64,000 bases of DNA from Tetragonia tetragonoides. Its lineage: Eukaryota; Streptophyta; Magnoliopsida; Caryophyllales; Aizoaceae. Below the pieces are notes generated by a model, which saw nothing but the letters and a program-made list of their open reading frames with translations, was not told the origin of the DNA and did not search any database. Both the position numbers and the translations under genes were made by a program. Of the stretch, positions 11,762-24,000 are shown piece by piece (the stretch's first letter is position 1; every line of letters begins with the position of its first letter). The stretch spans positions 33,235,501 through 33,299,500 of the forward strand of contig CM076152.1 in NCBI GenBank assembly GCA_038025085.1. The letters run 5' to 3'.

Positions 11762-12082
11762 CTTGTGTGGACTTAGTTCACCGTGGACCAAGTAATTTTG
11801 AGGGGTGGCTCCAGGTGAAGTAGGGGGTGGCTGCGGGTAAAGTAGGGGGATGACTCCAGGTAAAGTAACTCTGAGTAATTTTGAGGGGTGACTCCAAGTG
11901 AAGTAAGGGGTGGCTCCAGATAAAGTAGGAGGTGGCTCCAGGTGAAGTATATGTAGTGCCAAGTATAAATTTGAGGGACTCTAGATGAAGTAGGGGTGAC
12001 TTCACTTTTAGAAGGAAGTGGCTCCAGATAAAGTAGGAGGTGACTCTAAATATTAGTCCACCATGGACTAAGTCCACACAAG
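11762..12082. mobile_element. MITE with internal GGTGGCTCC repeats, copy 1
   Basis: The termini CTTGTGTGGACTTAGT and its inverted copy at 12067-12082 belong to inverted repeats of about 28 bp. The interior is a degenerate tandem array whose unit resembles GGGGTGGCTCCAGGTGAAGTA, repeated roughly ten times. The same termini and unit occur in the opposite sense at 27245-27462. No coding capacity was found, and the superfamily is not assigned. Confidence 0.75.
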
Positions 12083-12429
12083 TTTTTGTACACTATAAAT
12101 AGGAGGTGAACAGCTCATAAGGCCATAATAATGGCAACAAACCACAAGAATCCCAAGTGGCCCAGTATACTCTTTCACGAAATGGGCCGAGCTGTGGCTA
12201 AAATCTCTGGACCAGCACTATTTGCTTCATTATTTTGGAAAAGTTTTGGGCTTATAGTGGGCTATCAAAACGTGCCTCTGTTGGCGAATAGAAAAGTTGG
12301 CAGATTTCTTTTCTGCCCAGCTGGACGCTACACGGATCCGTGGGTCTAACCAGCTACGCGGATCCAATTATCCAATGTAAAGTATGCATCTTAGCAAATG
12401 ACAGTGACAGTTAAAAATGAAACTCGAAA

Positions 12430-12598
12430 TCAAAAATTGGTGATTGGCTCACTACTAAACAAGTTACAATTTTATATCAGGTCAGGGGTTCAAGCCAAAT
12501 TATTTCGTGGAACACCCGAGGACGTACGTTAAGAGATACCCTTTAGCCATGCCCAAAGAGGAAGGAAGTTTTTCTATGCCAAACCAAAAAAAAAAAAA
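12430..12598 (+). mobile_element. SINE with A/B boxes and poly(A)
   Basis: A tRNA-like head (TTGGTGATTGGCTCACTAC, then B box GGGGTTCAAGCC) is followed by about 80 bp of body and an A-rich tail at 12583-12598. The flanks ACTCGAAATCAAAAA and ACTACGATTCAAAAA look like an imperfect target duplication. The 5' limit is approximate. Confidence 0.55.
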
Positions 12599-14358
12599 CT
12601 ACGATTCAAAAAATAAAACTAACTTAGTTTCATTTTTTTGAGTAAGATAGTTTCACTTTCTAAGTGACACTTTTTATTTTTCTTTCCTGATATGGTGTAT
12701 ATTTTTATTGGGTCCATGTAACTAGTTAGATTCATGGACGATCTAGTCAATAAGAATTGCTAGATGCTAGTCAGTTCATTGTGCGTCGCCAGTTTGCCAC
12801 TTGCCGAACTTACCATAGTACAAAGATGAATAAGAAACGGAGCGAGTACGTAAGTATTCTTAAGCGGAATTACTCCGGCCCAGCACCTATCTTTGTGAGG
12901 GGAAAAGAAGGTCAACTGTCTCAAATGGGTGCATATAGGAGATGGGGTTCATGTGAGTGGATAAACCACGATAAAATCTTTGTAGAAAGTTGTAGATCGA
13001 ATGGCAATTGGGATGCATTTAATTAGTTGGTTCACACCAAAGTGTATTCACCATCCACCGTTAACCAAAAGTAGTGCTCTTTTCCTGCGTTGAGCCGTTG
13101 ATTTGTAGACATTTCAAACGATAGGATAACTGAATAAATTTAAGGTTACATCATTACCAAGACGAGATACGAATTCTCGGACCACTCACCCACACTCCTT
13201 GGTTGCAATTGGGATACCTTAGTCCTTAGTTAGTCTTCGATCTTTCATTGGTTGCATGTTGAGTCTAGCTAGTCTTTCTCTCTTTCCCTCCCTTGGCCCT
13301 AGGCCCTAGGCCCTAGCCCCTATTAGATGCAAGTTGACGGACGGAATGTAAGTCCATGTTTGTTAAAGGCCCATCAAGTTAAATGCATGCATACGTAATT
13401 CCTTACGATATACCGAAATACAAATAGGTTGTATCTGCATTTGCATCATGCATGTGATCTCATTTCCACCTACGCAAAAGGAAGGAAAATGAACAATATT
13501 AATACGTTTTTTTAAAATTAATTAATTAGGATCTAGATTTCTATTTGTTAATTTCAGGTTTCTACAAAATATTGATTCTATTGCTTGCTTGTGGGGGAAC
13601 GTCACCGAGATATACGATGTTTTGGTCTTGGTTAGCCATGACATCAAGTATTAAAATGCTTAAAATCAACCCCAAGTGCCCTATGGGCTATGGCCATATT
13701 AGTCCCCCTCATAAAATTAGTGATGTAAACATGGTGAATCATCAGAGGACGACATTGATATATTCACTAATGAAGAACTAATAAATTTGAAGTAGACCAC
13801 TAAAAAAAACAGGATATCGATTTGCTATCGAACCTGTTTCTTTGTCAGATTTAAGTTTTCCATCCTAAAATCAATTGGTGTTAGGTAGACTGATCCACTA
13901 ACGTATATACAATTCATTTCTCTTCAATTTTTCTAATGTATGACACTCACATGTGGGTTATATGCTCTTAGCATGTGGACTACTAAACATCCAAAACAAC
14001 GATCTCATGAAAAAAAATTCTTTCTTAAAAGTTTCTAGATAAGAATCCAGATACTAATTAGAGTCACGAGCACAAAAATTGTGATTTATCATCTAAACTC
14101 AATCCTTAGCTTGCCGACTTGATAGTTGATAGGTGATGTACTAACCTTCTTTGTCAAAATGACAATGCTGGTTTTTGGTGTTTGCATTGTGATGGTAGGG
14201 CCATTTAGGCCGGTTTGCCACCACTAATACTTGAGAATTTCTTGGTTGTCATAATTGGCCTTACCAATTTGCCACCCTTGACTTTCAATGATCAGTATTA
14301 GTGTCGCATACATCAATTTGTTTCTCGTCGTTCGTTCTTAGAACCTATATTTTCACAT
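12599..14358. other. Gene-free stretch
   Basis: No supported gene was found. Frames of 89 codons (12757-13026) and 78 codons (13545-13781) have no recognisable domain or coding character. Near 13297, GGCCCTA is repeated three times in tandem. Confidence 0.45.
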
Positions 14359-14376
14359 GACACATTATATATAGAT

Positions 14377-14628
14377 TTTTTTTTATTTTTTATTTTTTTT
14401 ATTTTTATTTTTTTTGCTACAAGGACGCATGCAATAGCCCGCAAACCACACGTGCCGGGCAAGCCAACCCATCTTTGATGGGCCGACGGGCTCCAGTAGA
14501 GAAGGAGACCCTCCCTACAAAGAAAGGTAGAGGAGATTTTTATTATTCTCCCTACATGAGGATTCGAACCCCTGACCACTGGGTTGTGAGGGGAGAGCAC
14601 TTACCACTTGAGCTCCCACCTCATCCTC
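14377..14628 (-). mobile_element. Full-length SINE with perfect 18-bp target duplication
   Basis: On the minus strand the element starts GAGGATGAGGTGGGAGCTC. It has an A box (GAGCTCAAGTGGTAAGTGC) and a B box (GGGGTTCGAATCC) about 35 bases apart, a roughly 130 bp body, and an A-rich tail with interspersed T. It is flanked by GACACATTATATATAGAT at 14359-14376 and 14629-14646 without a mismatch. The perfect duplication suggests a fairly recent insertion. Confidence 0.9.
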
Positions 14629-14646
14629 GACACATTATATATAGAT

Positions 14647-15578
14647 AACACAGTGTGGAATTCTGTAAAGTCATTTGAAAGGTTGGCTACGATCGTTGTC
14701 TTTCCCTAATTTTAATTGCCATGCGACCTACTTTGCATGAGAAAGGATTTTAGATAAGGTAAAGATAAGGCAATAATCAAAGATACGTATAAACGCCCGT
14801 GATATATAGTTCCACACCTTGAGTTTTTGGAGTTGTATACGATGAATTTTAGTCTAATAATAAGCATGTACACATAAATGTCCGTTGAGTATGTTTTCCA
14901 TATAGTATTTTGAAGAATTAATTAACTAGTTTGGCAACCCGTGTGATATATCGAGTATACATTTTTAAATGTCAAAAAACAGACAAATATTGGTGGCACG
15001 CACAATTAGCAAAGAATGAATTTAGTTTAAAATGGTAAAGACAAGAGTTTGAATCTTGACAATTTTTTAAACTTAATGTAAACATAACATGAAAGTGCTC
15101 AACGCAAAGATGACATGTGATTGAGTATTCTGAAATCAGAATAATGACACGTGACAAAACATTCATGGTAGATAGATACTAGGGTAATAGTGATCTAATT
15201 TTGGATGATGGTGTAATTTGTGTTGGTTCTTCGGTGTCTGCATGGTGCGTACTGGTGATGAAGATGGTATTAATTTTGTGGAAGGAGGGGCCCTGAAAGT
15301 TGACAACTCTGCTTTTTTGTTCGCGGTGGAAGCCAATGCAATCTGATTAACTATAACTACAATGGAGATGGATACTATTTGTGGCAGCCTTATTTCTAGT
15401 GATGCTCCATCTGTATGTGGTCGAGGACATTTTAAGGCGACCTCCATTCCCTCAGTGAGCCTCACATATCTTTAGTTGTATTTCTACTCTTCAAGTTACT
15501 TTGACTACTTCTATCGTATTTACTTTTAGATGTAATGGTAATTTAACACTCATTTGTTAAGTGGGCATTAACGTAATA
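14647..15578. other. Gene-free stretch
   Basis: No supported gene was found. A 100-codon minus frame at 15163-15465 shows no domain, signal peptide or homology I recognise. A weak B-box-like GAGTTTGAATCTTG lies near 15045. Confidence 0.45.
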
Positions 15579-15736
15579 TTTCCTCCGTCCCTCTCTTATC
15601 TTCTCACTTGACTTTGCACAGTCCCCAAGATGATACTTTGACCATTAATAAATTTAATTATACAGAAATAATTATATTAAAAAAATTGATATTGTGAAAA
15701 TATAATCTAAAACGAATCTAAGAGGGACGGAGGGAG
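15579..15736. mobile_element. Stowaway-type MITE
   Basis: The ends are TTTCCTCCGTCCCTC and, read inward from the right, CTCCCTCCGTCCCTC. They are flanked by TA at 15577-15578 and 15737-15738. The CTCCCTCCGT terminus and TA duplication define Stowaway (Tc1/mariner). Length is about 158 bp. Confidence 0.88.
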
Positions 15737-16052
15737 TATGTTAAAGGTCGGTTTACGCAATGACAATGTTTCCCCAATTTGGGTTACGAGTGCTTTGATT
15801 TATAATTTGTGTTTGTTAACTTTTATAATTGGGCCCATTAAGAAAGTGCTTATAAGATAAAGGAGGTTCCAACCCAAAAGCAATTGGCAATGGGTGGAGT
15901 AACTCCCTTAATTATAAACACCTCAAGGCACTTTTTCTTGATCAATGTGGGACAATCCACTTCAACAATGTTTGGAGTATTAATACGGAGAAGTTGTTAT
16001 TACTTTTACCTTGACTCATCTTATGTTATTTGCAAACGTTTAATATGGATCT

Positions 16053-16068
16053 GAGACGGAGGGAGTAC
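16053..16068. mobile_element. Stowaway terminus, solitary
   Basis: GAGACGGAGGGAGTAC is the right-hand Stowaway terminus. A convincing left partner was not found, so this is a decayed or truncated copy. A further left-type terminus (TTTCCTCCGTTCTTT) occurs near 16628. Confidence 0.5.
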
Positions 16069-17329
16069 TCCCATCTATATTACATTACATTAGATTGATT
16101 AGTATTAATATAGAAATCTTTACGAATAGAATACTCGTACTAGCTAATTGATTAACGTACTGTGATTAAGTAGTACCTAAATAATGCGGTGACTGTGCGA
16201 CGGTGCCTTGGCCACTGAAGCTACGATGAGGGAAAGGCCAAGGAAGGTCGGTAAGTTACTGAAACATGCATGCTGTACAGATCTGGGCGTGTTGACTACC
16301 AAGTCAAAGGTTGCAGTTTTAACATAGCTCGAGCTTACCTACATATCAGTAATTTGTTTGTTTATGTGAGACACTTCTTCTCATCATCAAATTCTAGATT
16401 TGGTGCACACACATTTAAGCATATACTCATGTACTGGTTTGAGTATTTTAAGCCAATATGTTATTGAAAACGGCAACTTGAAGTTAAGTTAAGACTTAAG
16501 ATCAGACTTACCAAGTCCTCTAATTTTAGTCTTAGGCACTGGTGCCAATGACACAATTATTAGGAGTAACATATTGCAATTGGACATGTCTAGAAGGACT
16601 GATTGTCATTTGTCAAAGTTATAACTATTTCCTCCGTTCTTTTTTTTTCTACCCACTTTTTTTTTACATCTGTTCTTTTTTCTCCTACCCACGAAAAGAG
16701 TAATATATGTACGGAAAATGTAGGAAATATTGTCATTTCTGTCTACTTGTTGTTTGAGTGAGCAATACGACGTATGTGTTTAACATGAGCTTATGCTAGA
16801 TACATGTAGTTATGTCTTCAATACATGTGGTAGCTAGTAAAAGTATCAAAAGTATCACAAGTATTGACAAGTGATAATTGGTATGAGTAGTTTAATACTC
16901 TCGTTTCTTAACTAAGGTTGAGGGTTCAAATTTTGAGAATATAAACACTGCTACCCTTTCGTGATCTGACTGATGCAAATAGGGCGGACTAATTCTAACC
17001 CGAAAAGTTCAGAGTGAACCTATAATCCAAACCAATCAAATAAAAATATAAGTGCTATTGTAATTTTTCAGTGGTACACGGTTGATATATGTACATTGTT
17101 GAGCTTATTACATAATAAGTTATTGTTCAAATGCAAGAGTTATTTGTTACAATTAAGTTACATTTGAAACTATCAAGTTTGCTTTTGTTCTTGATTTGTA
17201 AGAACTTAAGCTTATTCATTTATAGAGCGTTTGATTTGTGCTTATTGAGTTTTTAATAATTGAGCCTTAATCAAAAGAACACGTATAATTCAAGTGAGTT
17301 TTAACTCAAAATCAATTGACTATAGGAGG
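16069..17329. other. Gene-free stretch with a SINE-like patch
   Basis: No gene was found. At about 16875-16945, GGTATGAGTAGTTTAATAC followed by GAGGGTTCAAATTTTG has A-box/B-box spacing and is probably a SINE remnant. The rest is AT-rich. Confidence 0.4.
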
Positions 17330-17671
17330 TTAGCCTATTTGATTTATTATATTGATATTGTGGACAATTCTTCCTATGTGGGACTCTAGTTACTTTGACA
17401 CTCCCTCGTATGTAAATGCCTCTTTTTTGAGTATGAAACGTGTACTGAATTACTTGGAAATGATCATCTAGGACCAGGAATGAACTCTGGGATTATGTAA
17501 CATGAAGACTCACAATAATTGCATTGAGCTCCGATACCATATAAATTTTACAATGGGCCCCGTCTACATGCCCGCACATGAATTGAAGGAGTAGGTTGCA
17601 CATAAGCCCATTGGATTTCAACATTAATCCTTTCGATGTGGGACATACTCCACAATTACCCTAACAATATT
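17330..17671 (-). mobile_element. Degenerate TRIM-like LTR element
   Basis: GCTCCGATACCA near 17528 is, on the minus strand, one mismatch from the tRNA-Met primer site TGGTATCAGAGC. The stretch to its right (to CCCTAACA at 17671) and the stretch ending at about 17401 share GATGTGGGAC / TATGTGGGAC blocks, as two decayed LTRs would. The interior is only about 150 bp. Boundaries are uncertain. Confidence 0.4.
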
Positions 17672-17699
17672 ATTATATTTCGTTCCAAATTACTTCTTA

Positions 17700-18060
17700 A
17701 TTTAAAGGTTAATGGCAGGATCTTACCACATTAGTGAGAATAAATGACAGGATCACAAGACACTATAAAATAAGTGGCAAGATTTTACTGAATAAGTGGA
17801 GATTAGTGGAAAAGAACACAATCCTACTCACATAGTTAGTGGCATGCACTATACTTCCTGAATCAATGAGAATCAGTAGCATACACTTACTAAATCAGTG
17901 ACAATCATTGATATGACCTAACCAAATCTATCAAAATCATTGGCACGACGACGTTATCGAATCAATGGGAGTCAATGACACGAGTATAATGAATCAATGA
18001 GAATCAGTAATAAGACCATACTAAATCAGATCAAATCATTGAAAAAGAATACACTCTAAA
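17700..18060. repeat. Decayed copies of the AATCAGTGAGAATCAGTGG MITE family
   Basis: Repeated motifs of the form AATCAGTGAGAATCAGTGGCA, spaced about 40-45 bp, match the interior of the better-preserved MITE at 45940-46219. One terminus-like block (GTGGAAAAGAACACA) is at about 17808-17822, and another worn end is near 18050. This is probably two overlapping, mutated copies. Confidence 0.5.
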
Positions 18061-19258
18061 TCTTAGTAACTAGGAGTACTAATTTTAAAAGTATTGAAAC
18101 TCATTAAATTTATTAGATCTGCATATCAAAAGACAAAGCCCAAAACCAAATTATCCAAAATCTTGTAATTGGGAAGTGATCATGATCAAGTTTTCCTTTC
18201 ATTTTCATCTATATACCATGTGCTCCTTGGTGGAAAGCCAATCTCCTATCCAAGACGTAACATAATTATTCTTTAGACTACAAATCCACAAATTTGGCCC
18301 CTTGACATGGACACATAGCACTCACCTGAGGAGTTGTATTTATCAAAGTATCTAAAAAGAGCACACAATGTGGAGAGTGCTTGCTTGAAAGAGCATAGAG
18401 AAAGAAAAGAGAGAGAAGCTGTCAAAATTCAATACTACCAACAATTTCAGAGTCCAACAATATCTTTCTTGAGGAGTGGTGGTGGCCAGTGGGCCCGGAT
18501 TAAGTGTAGGTATGGTCCTTTCATGGTGCTAAAAAGATATGGCCCCACTCAAAAAGTTCCATCATGGTTGTGCTGCCTTTCTGTTTGTACCTTTCCCTCT
18601 AGATATCATCCTCCCTTTCTAATTCTCACACCCAACCTTTGCAATTGCCAATTCAATCCTCTGTAGTTACATCCAAGTATTTTATGAAAGCAAATTTGTG
18701 CCACCCTCCCTTTCTAACCTAAATAAACTTAATTGGACTGAACTGAGGCTGAACTAAATTAAAATAAACCGATTAGTAATTCGTGAAAAGTAAGAAGATT
18801 ACTGAACTTAAGTGAACTGAACTAATTACTGAGTAAGTACAAACTGAATTGAACTAATTGATGAGTAAATGAAAAACAACACACAAATTTTCAATATCTA
18901 ATTTCTAATTTTGACTAAAATGTATCAAGTTCGTATTTTGATATGCTCTAAGCCAATTGTCATTTTCTATTTATTCTTCCCCGTATTTGTATTAAACTTT
19001 AAGTTACAATGATGTTTTAAGGGACGTTCAGAGTGATTATAAATTTTATAATTTTTAATTAACTAAAAATTTAGCTTTTGAAAATCACTTTTATCTTTTG
19101 TTTTATTTTTTATCGGTAGTTTGAAATTAAGGAAACAACGGTAATGAATTATTTTTTTTTAACTTAAGTACATTTTACAAGGAGTTAAAACTTTTGAAAC
19201 AAAAAACTTGCAATATAATTATTTCGAATGAGGCCTAAGCACTTATAAATAATATATA
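18061..19258. other. Gene-free stretch
   Basis: No supported gene was found. Degenerate GAACTGAACT repeats lie around 18735-18860, related in motif to the MITEs at 44118-44863. The 110-codon frame at 18334-18666 has no recognisable domain. Confidence 0.45.
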
Positions 19259-19275
19259 GAATAAACATTAACTTT

Positions 19276-19403
19276 TTTTTTTTGGTTTGACCACAGGTTC
19301 ACCCAAGTCTTTTGGGCCAAAACTAATCCTGTTCGCACCGGGTTGGCTCATAAAGGGGTAAAGTGCTTCCACTAAGCAGTTTTTCCATTCACAAGATTCG
19401 AAC
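19276..19403 (-). mobile_element. 5'-truncated SINE with 17-bp target duplication
   Basis: It is flanked by GAATAAACATTAACTTT at 19259-19275 and 19404-19420. On the minus strand the insert starts directly at a B-box-like GTTCGAATCTTG, so the A box is missing. It runs through about 100 bp of body to an A-rich 3' end. The full target duplication with a missing 5' head points to incomplete reverse transcription, not later decay. Confidence 0.8.
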
Positions 19404-19420
19404 GAATAAACATTAACTTT

Positions 19421-20687
19421 GGATGTGAAGAGAAATGGTTCAAGAATATACTTAATGATGAGTTTTGTATTTTTTTTCGACTTATCTAATGTGATGTTAA
19501 TCTTTGATAATAAATTAATAGCATACTTTATTGTTTCTTTTTCTCTTGGTGCTATATATTTCAGAAAATTAAGATGATGATTATAACTAAAATGAAATTA
19601 AGACAAGCCTTGGAGTACATGATTATGTCAGTGCCTTCCTACGCAAAGAGAAACTAACAAATAGAAAATTACAAACGCTATCCTATGAAGCTTACATTTA
19701 ACAAATAAATAGAAGCAACTAAAAAAGCTCTCCAAATACATGGGCACATCAGAGAAATATATTTTGTCATCATAGAAAATACAATATTGTGGGTTGGCAG
19801 CCGGATTATGTACATAATTTAAAGGATACGTTCTGATTTTGATAAAATAAATTAACATAATTAATCAAAAATTAATTAAAAAAAAGAAGTTTATTAAAAT
19901 GGGGCTTAGACATGTAAGTTGGTCCTTGAAGAATCCTAGTTCTAGCAATAATCACCAACGTGTCCTAATCCGTTGAACGTCAGATTATGTCGATAATTTA
20001 AAAAAAAAAAAAATTCTAGAAAGTTTTTTTTTTAATCACAATTTTTTCTAGAAAGCTAGTTGTATTTTACTTGCCAAAAAGTTGGCAACTTTCAAGCTTT
20101 CTGATGAGCTTTGTTTGTAGCACTAAAAATTAAAAAGAGAAGCTACTGATAGAGAAAGAGGAGAAGAAGGTGAGAGAGCATGCTTTGTCGGCCATTAGAG
20201 CTTCAACCAAGAGCTCTCATCTATTCATCTGATTTTCATTGAGATCTTTCACCAATCACCATAATAATTCTTTTCAAGACCTGGGTTTTTGAGCCCATTT
20301 CTTCTTTTTTCCCTAGGAAAGTTTTTTCTATTAAAAAAAGAGCAAAAAATTAATTAAATCTTAGACTCAACGGAATAAAAATGTGGTCTTTTCTTGCATT
20401 TTGAGTTTTTGTGCCCATAAAGTTTCCTTACCCATGAAATAAGAAAAGCCCAGATTTTTTTTAATCCCTTTCCTTTTTCCCTTTTTCAGCTGAAATCTTG
20501 CCTTTTTTTTTTTCCTTGTTTTTTGATTAAAGATGCTCACCAATCTTGGAAAAAGGTGAATTGAACTGGGGTTTTGTAGGTTTTCTGCTAATGGGTTGTA
20601 TATTGACTCCTTATAGAAGCTCTCAGTCTCAGGCATGGTGGAGCTGTTGTCTCTCTTTCTTCTTCTTAACCAATAATGGGCAAAGAG
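19421..20687 (+). promoter_or_regulatory. Intergenic DNA leading into the LRR-RLK promoter and 5' leader
   Basis: From about 20130 the sequence turns GA- and CT-rich (AGAGAAAGAGGAGAAG, CTTTTTTCC runs), as is common in plant 5' leaders. No TATA box could be placed with confidence. The 117-codon minus frame at 20367-20720 is Lys-rich antisense noise. Confidence 0.4.
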
Positions 20688-20934
20688 GTATGCTGTAGCT
20701 TTTGATCCCATTTGATTCAAATTTTGTGTATCATCAAAATTTTTGTGTATATCATAAAATTTTGAGCTATAGTTAGCAGCTTTTGACTTATACCCTCATT
20801 ACACCTCTTGTTGTATTGATAATACCATTCACTATTTGATTGATCAATTGAAACCTTGTTCATTTCAATGCCCATGTACTTTAGGATGTTGAAGCTTAAT
20901 GTCTATGGTGAAATGCTGTAAGAGGAAATTTCAG
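20688..20934 (+). other. Possible 5' UTR intron of the LRR-RLK gene
   Basis: CAAAGAG|GTATGC at 20687/20688 is a good donor, and GAAATTTCAG ending at 20934 is a good acceptor 70 bases before the coding start. The intron would be 247 bp and U-rich. An upstream ATG at 20676 (ATGGGCAAAGAG) would, if spliced, form a short uORF ending before 21005. This is inferred from splice motifs only. Confidence 0.4.
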
Positions 20935-21004
20935 GTTTTTAGATTCTGGCGGGTAGTGGTATGTTAGCTATTCTGGTGGTTCCATTCAATAAAGGACCTT
21001 TATA

Positions 21005-24000
21005 ATGCCAATTCTTTCACAATCACACAAAATTTGGGTTTTGGGATTTTGGGGGTTTTTCATTGTTACTGTCCAATTGATTTGCTTGTCTGAGGGGTTG
21101 AATTCAGAGGGGCTTTGCCTTTTAGAGCTGAAAAAGGGCTTTAGGGATAAATTCAGTTATCTGGGTAATTGGAATTCTAGTGACCAAACACCCTGTAATT
21201 GGACAGGTGTGACCTGTTCCAATAGTACCTATGAATATGAACCTGCAGTGCTGGCTCTTGAGCTGGACTCAATGCATCTTTCAGGATCTCTTGGCTCAAG
21301 CATAGGCTGCTTATCTCAAATGACTTTTCTTAATGTTTCCAATAATTCCTTGCGTGGGAGTATACCGGATGGGCTTGGTAATTGCTCGTCGTTGCAGAGC
21401 CTGTCTCTAAACAATAATCAGTTTAATGGTTCAATACCTGCTTCATTGGGTAATTTGTCTTCACTGGAATATCTGAATTTGTGCAACAATCAGTTGTCTG
21501 GTCCTATTCCTGAAGAGTTTGGAAACCTTTCGTCGTTAGTTGAACTCGTTGCATACACTAACAGCATTAGTGGTTCTCTGCCTCGGTCGTTTGGGCGTCT
21601 CAAGCAGTTGCAAAAATTTCGAGCTGGGCAAAATGCACTTAGTGGAAGCTTGCCTGCTGAGATCGGCGAATGCCAAAACTTGGAATATTTTGGTCTTGCA
21701 CAGAATCAGCTTAGTGGGAATATACCCAAGGAGATAGGGAAGCTTAGTAAATTGACTGATTTGATTCTATGGGATAATCAGTTATCTGGCACCATCCCTA
21801 AAGAAATTGGGAACTGTACGAATCTTGTGACTCTTGCTTTGTATCAGAACTATCTCGTTGGGGGAATCCCTGCAGAAATTGGGAATCTCAAGTTTCTCGA
21901 CAATTTGTACCTGTACAGGAATCAGCTGAATGGAACAATTCCAAGGGAAATTGGGAATCTTTCTTTAGCCACACAAATTGATTTCTCTGAGAATTTCTTG
22001 ACTGGGAAGATTCCAACTGAGTTAGCCAACATAAAAGGTCTGACCCTACTCTACCTTTTCGAGAATGAGCTTACCGGTGTTATACCGAATGAGCTCAGTT
22101 CTTTGAAAAATTTGGCGAAGCTGGACTTGTCGATTAATTATCTCACGGGTCCAATTCCACCAGGCTTTCAGTACTTAACTCAAATGCTCCAACTGCAGCT
22201 CTTTGACAACTCACTCACTGGTGGTATTCCACAGGGGCTTGGGATATACAGCCGGCTGTGGGTGGTTGATTTTTCAGCTAATTCATTGACAGGGAGAATA
22301 CCTCCTTTTCTTTGTCGTCATTCTAACTTAATATTGTTGAATCTCGAGTCGAATAAGCTTTATGGAAACATTCCATCTGGGATTGTAGATTGCCCATCCA
22401 TAGTACAGCTTCGATTGGGTGGGAATAAGCTGACAGGTAGTTTTCCTCCAGAATTGTGCAAACTGAAGAACCTCTCTGCCATCGAGTTGGGACAGAACAA
22501 GTTCAGTGGTCCTATCCCCCCAGAGATTGGCAATTGCACAAAACTGCAGAGATTGGACCTTGCAAGCAATAACTTTGTCTTGGACTTGCCTAAAGAGATT
22601 GGTAAGCTGTCACAGCTTGTAACCTGTAATATCTCGTACAATCTTCTTAATGGCCGGATCCCCACTGATATTGCTAACTGCAAAAAGCTTCAGCGTCTTG
22701 ACCTTCGCTCTAATAGCTTTGAAGGTGTTCTGCCAGATGAGTTGGGAACCTTCATGCAGCTGGAGCTTCTCATGCTTTCGGAAAATAACTTTTCTGGAAA
22801 TATTCCAGCTGCGCTGGGAAATCTTTCCCGTTTAACCGAGCTGCAGATGGGTGGAAGCTCCTTCTCTGGTCATATACCAGCTTCGCTAGGATCGCTTTCA
22901 AGCTTGCAGATAGCTTTGAACCTTAGCAGTAATAATCTTTCTGGGAGCATACCATCAGAGCTTGGGAAGCTGAATCTACTGGAATATCTTTATCTCAATA
23001 ACAATCACTTGACTGGTGAAATTCCAAGCACATTTGGCAATCTTTCCAGCTTGCTAGGTGTAAACTTCTCATTTAATGATTTGACAGGGCCTATACCTTC
23101 AATACCACTGTTCCAAACCATGGACGCCAGCAGCTTTGTCGGAAATAAAGGTCTCTGTGATCAGCCTCTTGTTGCTTGTAGTGAGCTTTCATCTTCTAAT
23201 GCTTTTCCACCGCCAAGAAATGATCGATCCCCCCGTGGCAATGTAATTATCGCAATTGCAGGTACTGTAGGCGGTGTTTCACTCATACTTATCATTGTTA
23301 TATTGTTCCACATGCGGCGGCCTGTTGACACTGTGGCATCTGTGGAAGAAAGTGGTGATTCCTCCTCAGTTTCAGATATTTACTTCCCTCCCAAGGAAGG
23401 ATTCACTTTCCATGATCTGGTCGAGGCAACAAACAATTTTCATGAAAGTTATGTCATTGGAAGCGGTGCTTGTGGGACAGTTTACAAGGCAGTAATGCGC
23501 ACAGGACTGACAATTGCCGTGAAGAAGTTAGGTTCTAACAGGGAAGGGAACAACATCGAGAACAGCTTCCGTGCTGAGATTTTGACCCTTGGAAAGATTA
23601 GACATCGGAACATTGTTAAGCTATATGGTTTTTGCTACCACCAGGGTTCTAACTTATTGCTCTATGAGTACATGGCAAGAGGTAGCTTAGGTGAGCTACT
23701 TCATGGCTCTTCTTGTAGCTTGGACTGGCCTACCAGGTTCTCAATTGCTCTTGGTTCAGCTCAAGGTCTTGCTTATTTGCATCATGACTGCAAACCAAGG
23801 ATCATTCACCGTGACATAAAATCCAATAATATACTGCTGGATGACAAGTTTGAAGCACATGTTGGTGATTTTGGCTTGGCAAAGGTGGTTGACATGCCTC
23901 AGTCAAAATCAGTGTCTGCAGTTGCTGGATCATATGGATATATTGCTCCTGGTAAGATACTATTTTGTGGTGCATGATCCTTGTTCTTTTCTTAATCAGC

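Noticed and set aside
12757..13026. 89-codon plus frame
   Set aside because: No recognisable motif, no promoter or splice context, and surrounded by element remnants.
14313..14600. 95-codon minus frame
   Set aside because: It is read through the SINE and its A-rich tail.
14560..14625. Possible tRNA gene (A and B boxes)
   Set aside because: The boxes belong to a SINE head. The sequence has a long body, an A tail and an 18-bp target duplication, and no proper acceptor stem.
15163..15465. 100-codon minus frame
   Set aside because: No family recognised; composition is like the surrounding intergenic DNA.
22360..22683. 107-codon minus frame inside the receptor kinase
   Set aside because: Antisense shadow of the LRR repeats.
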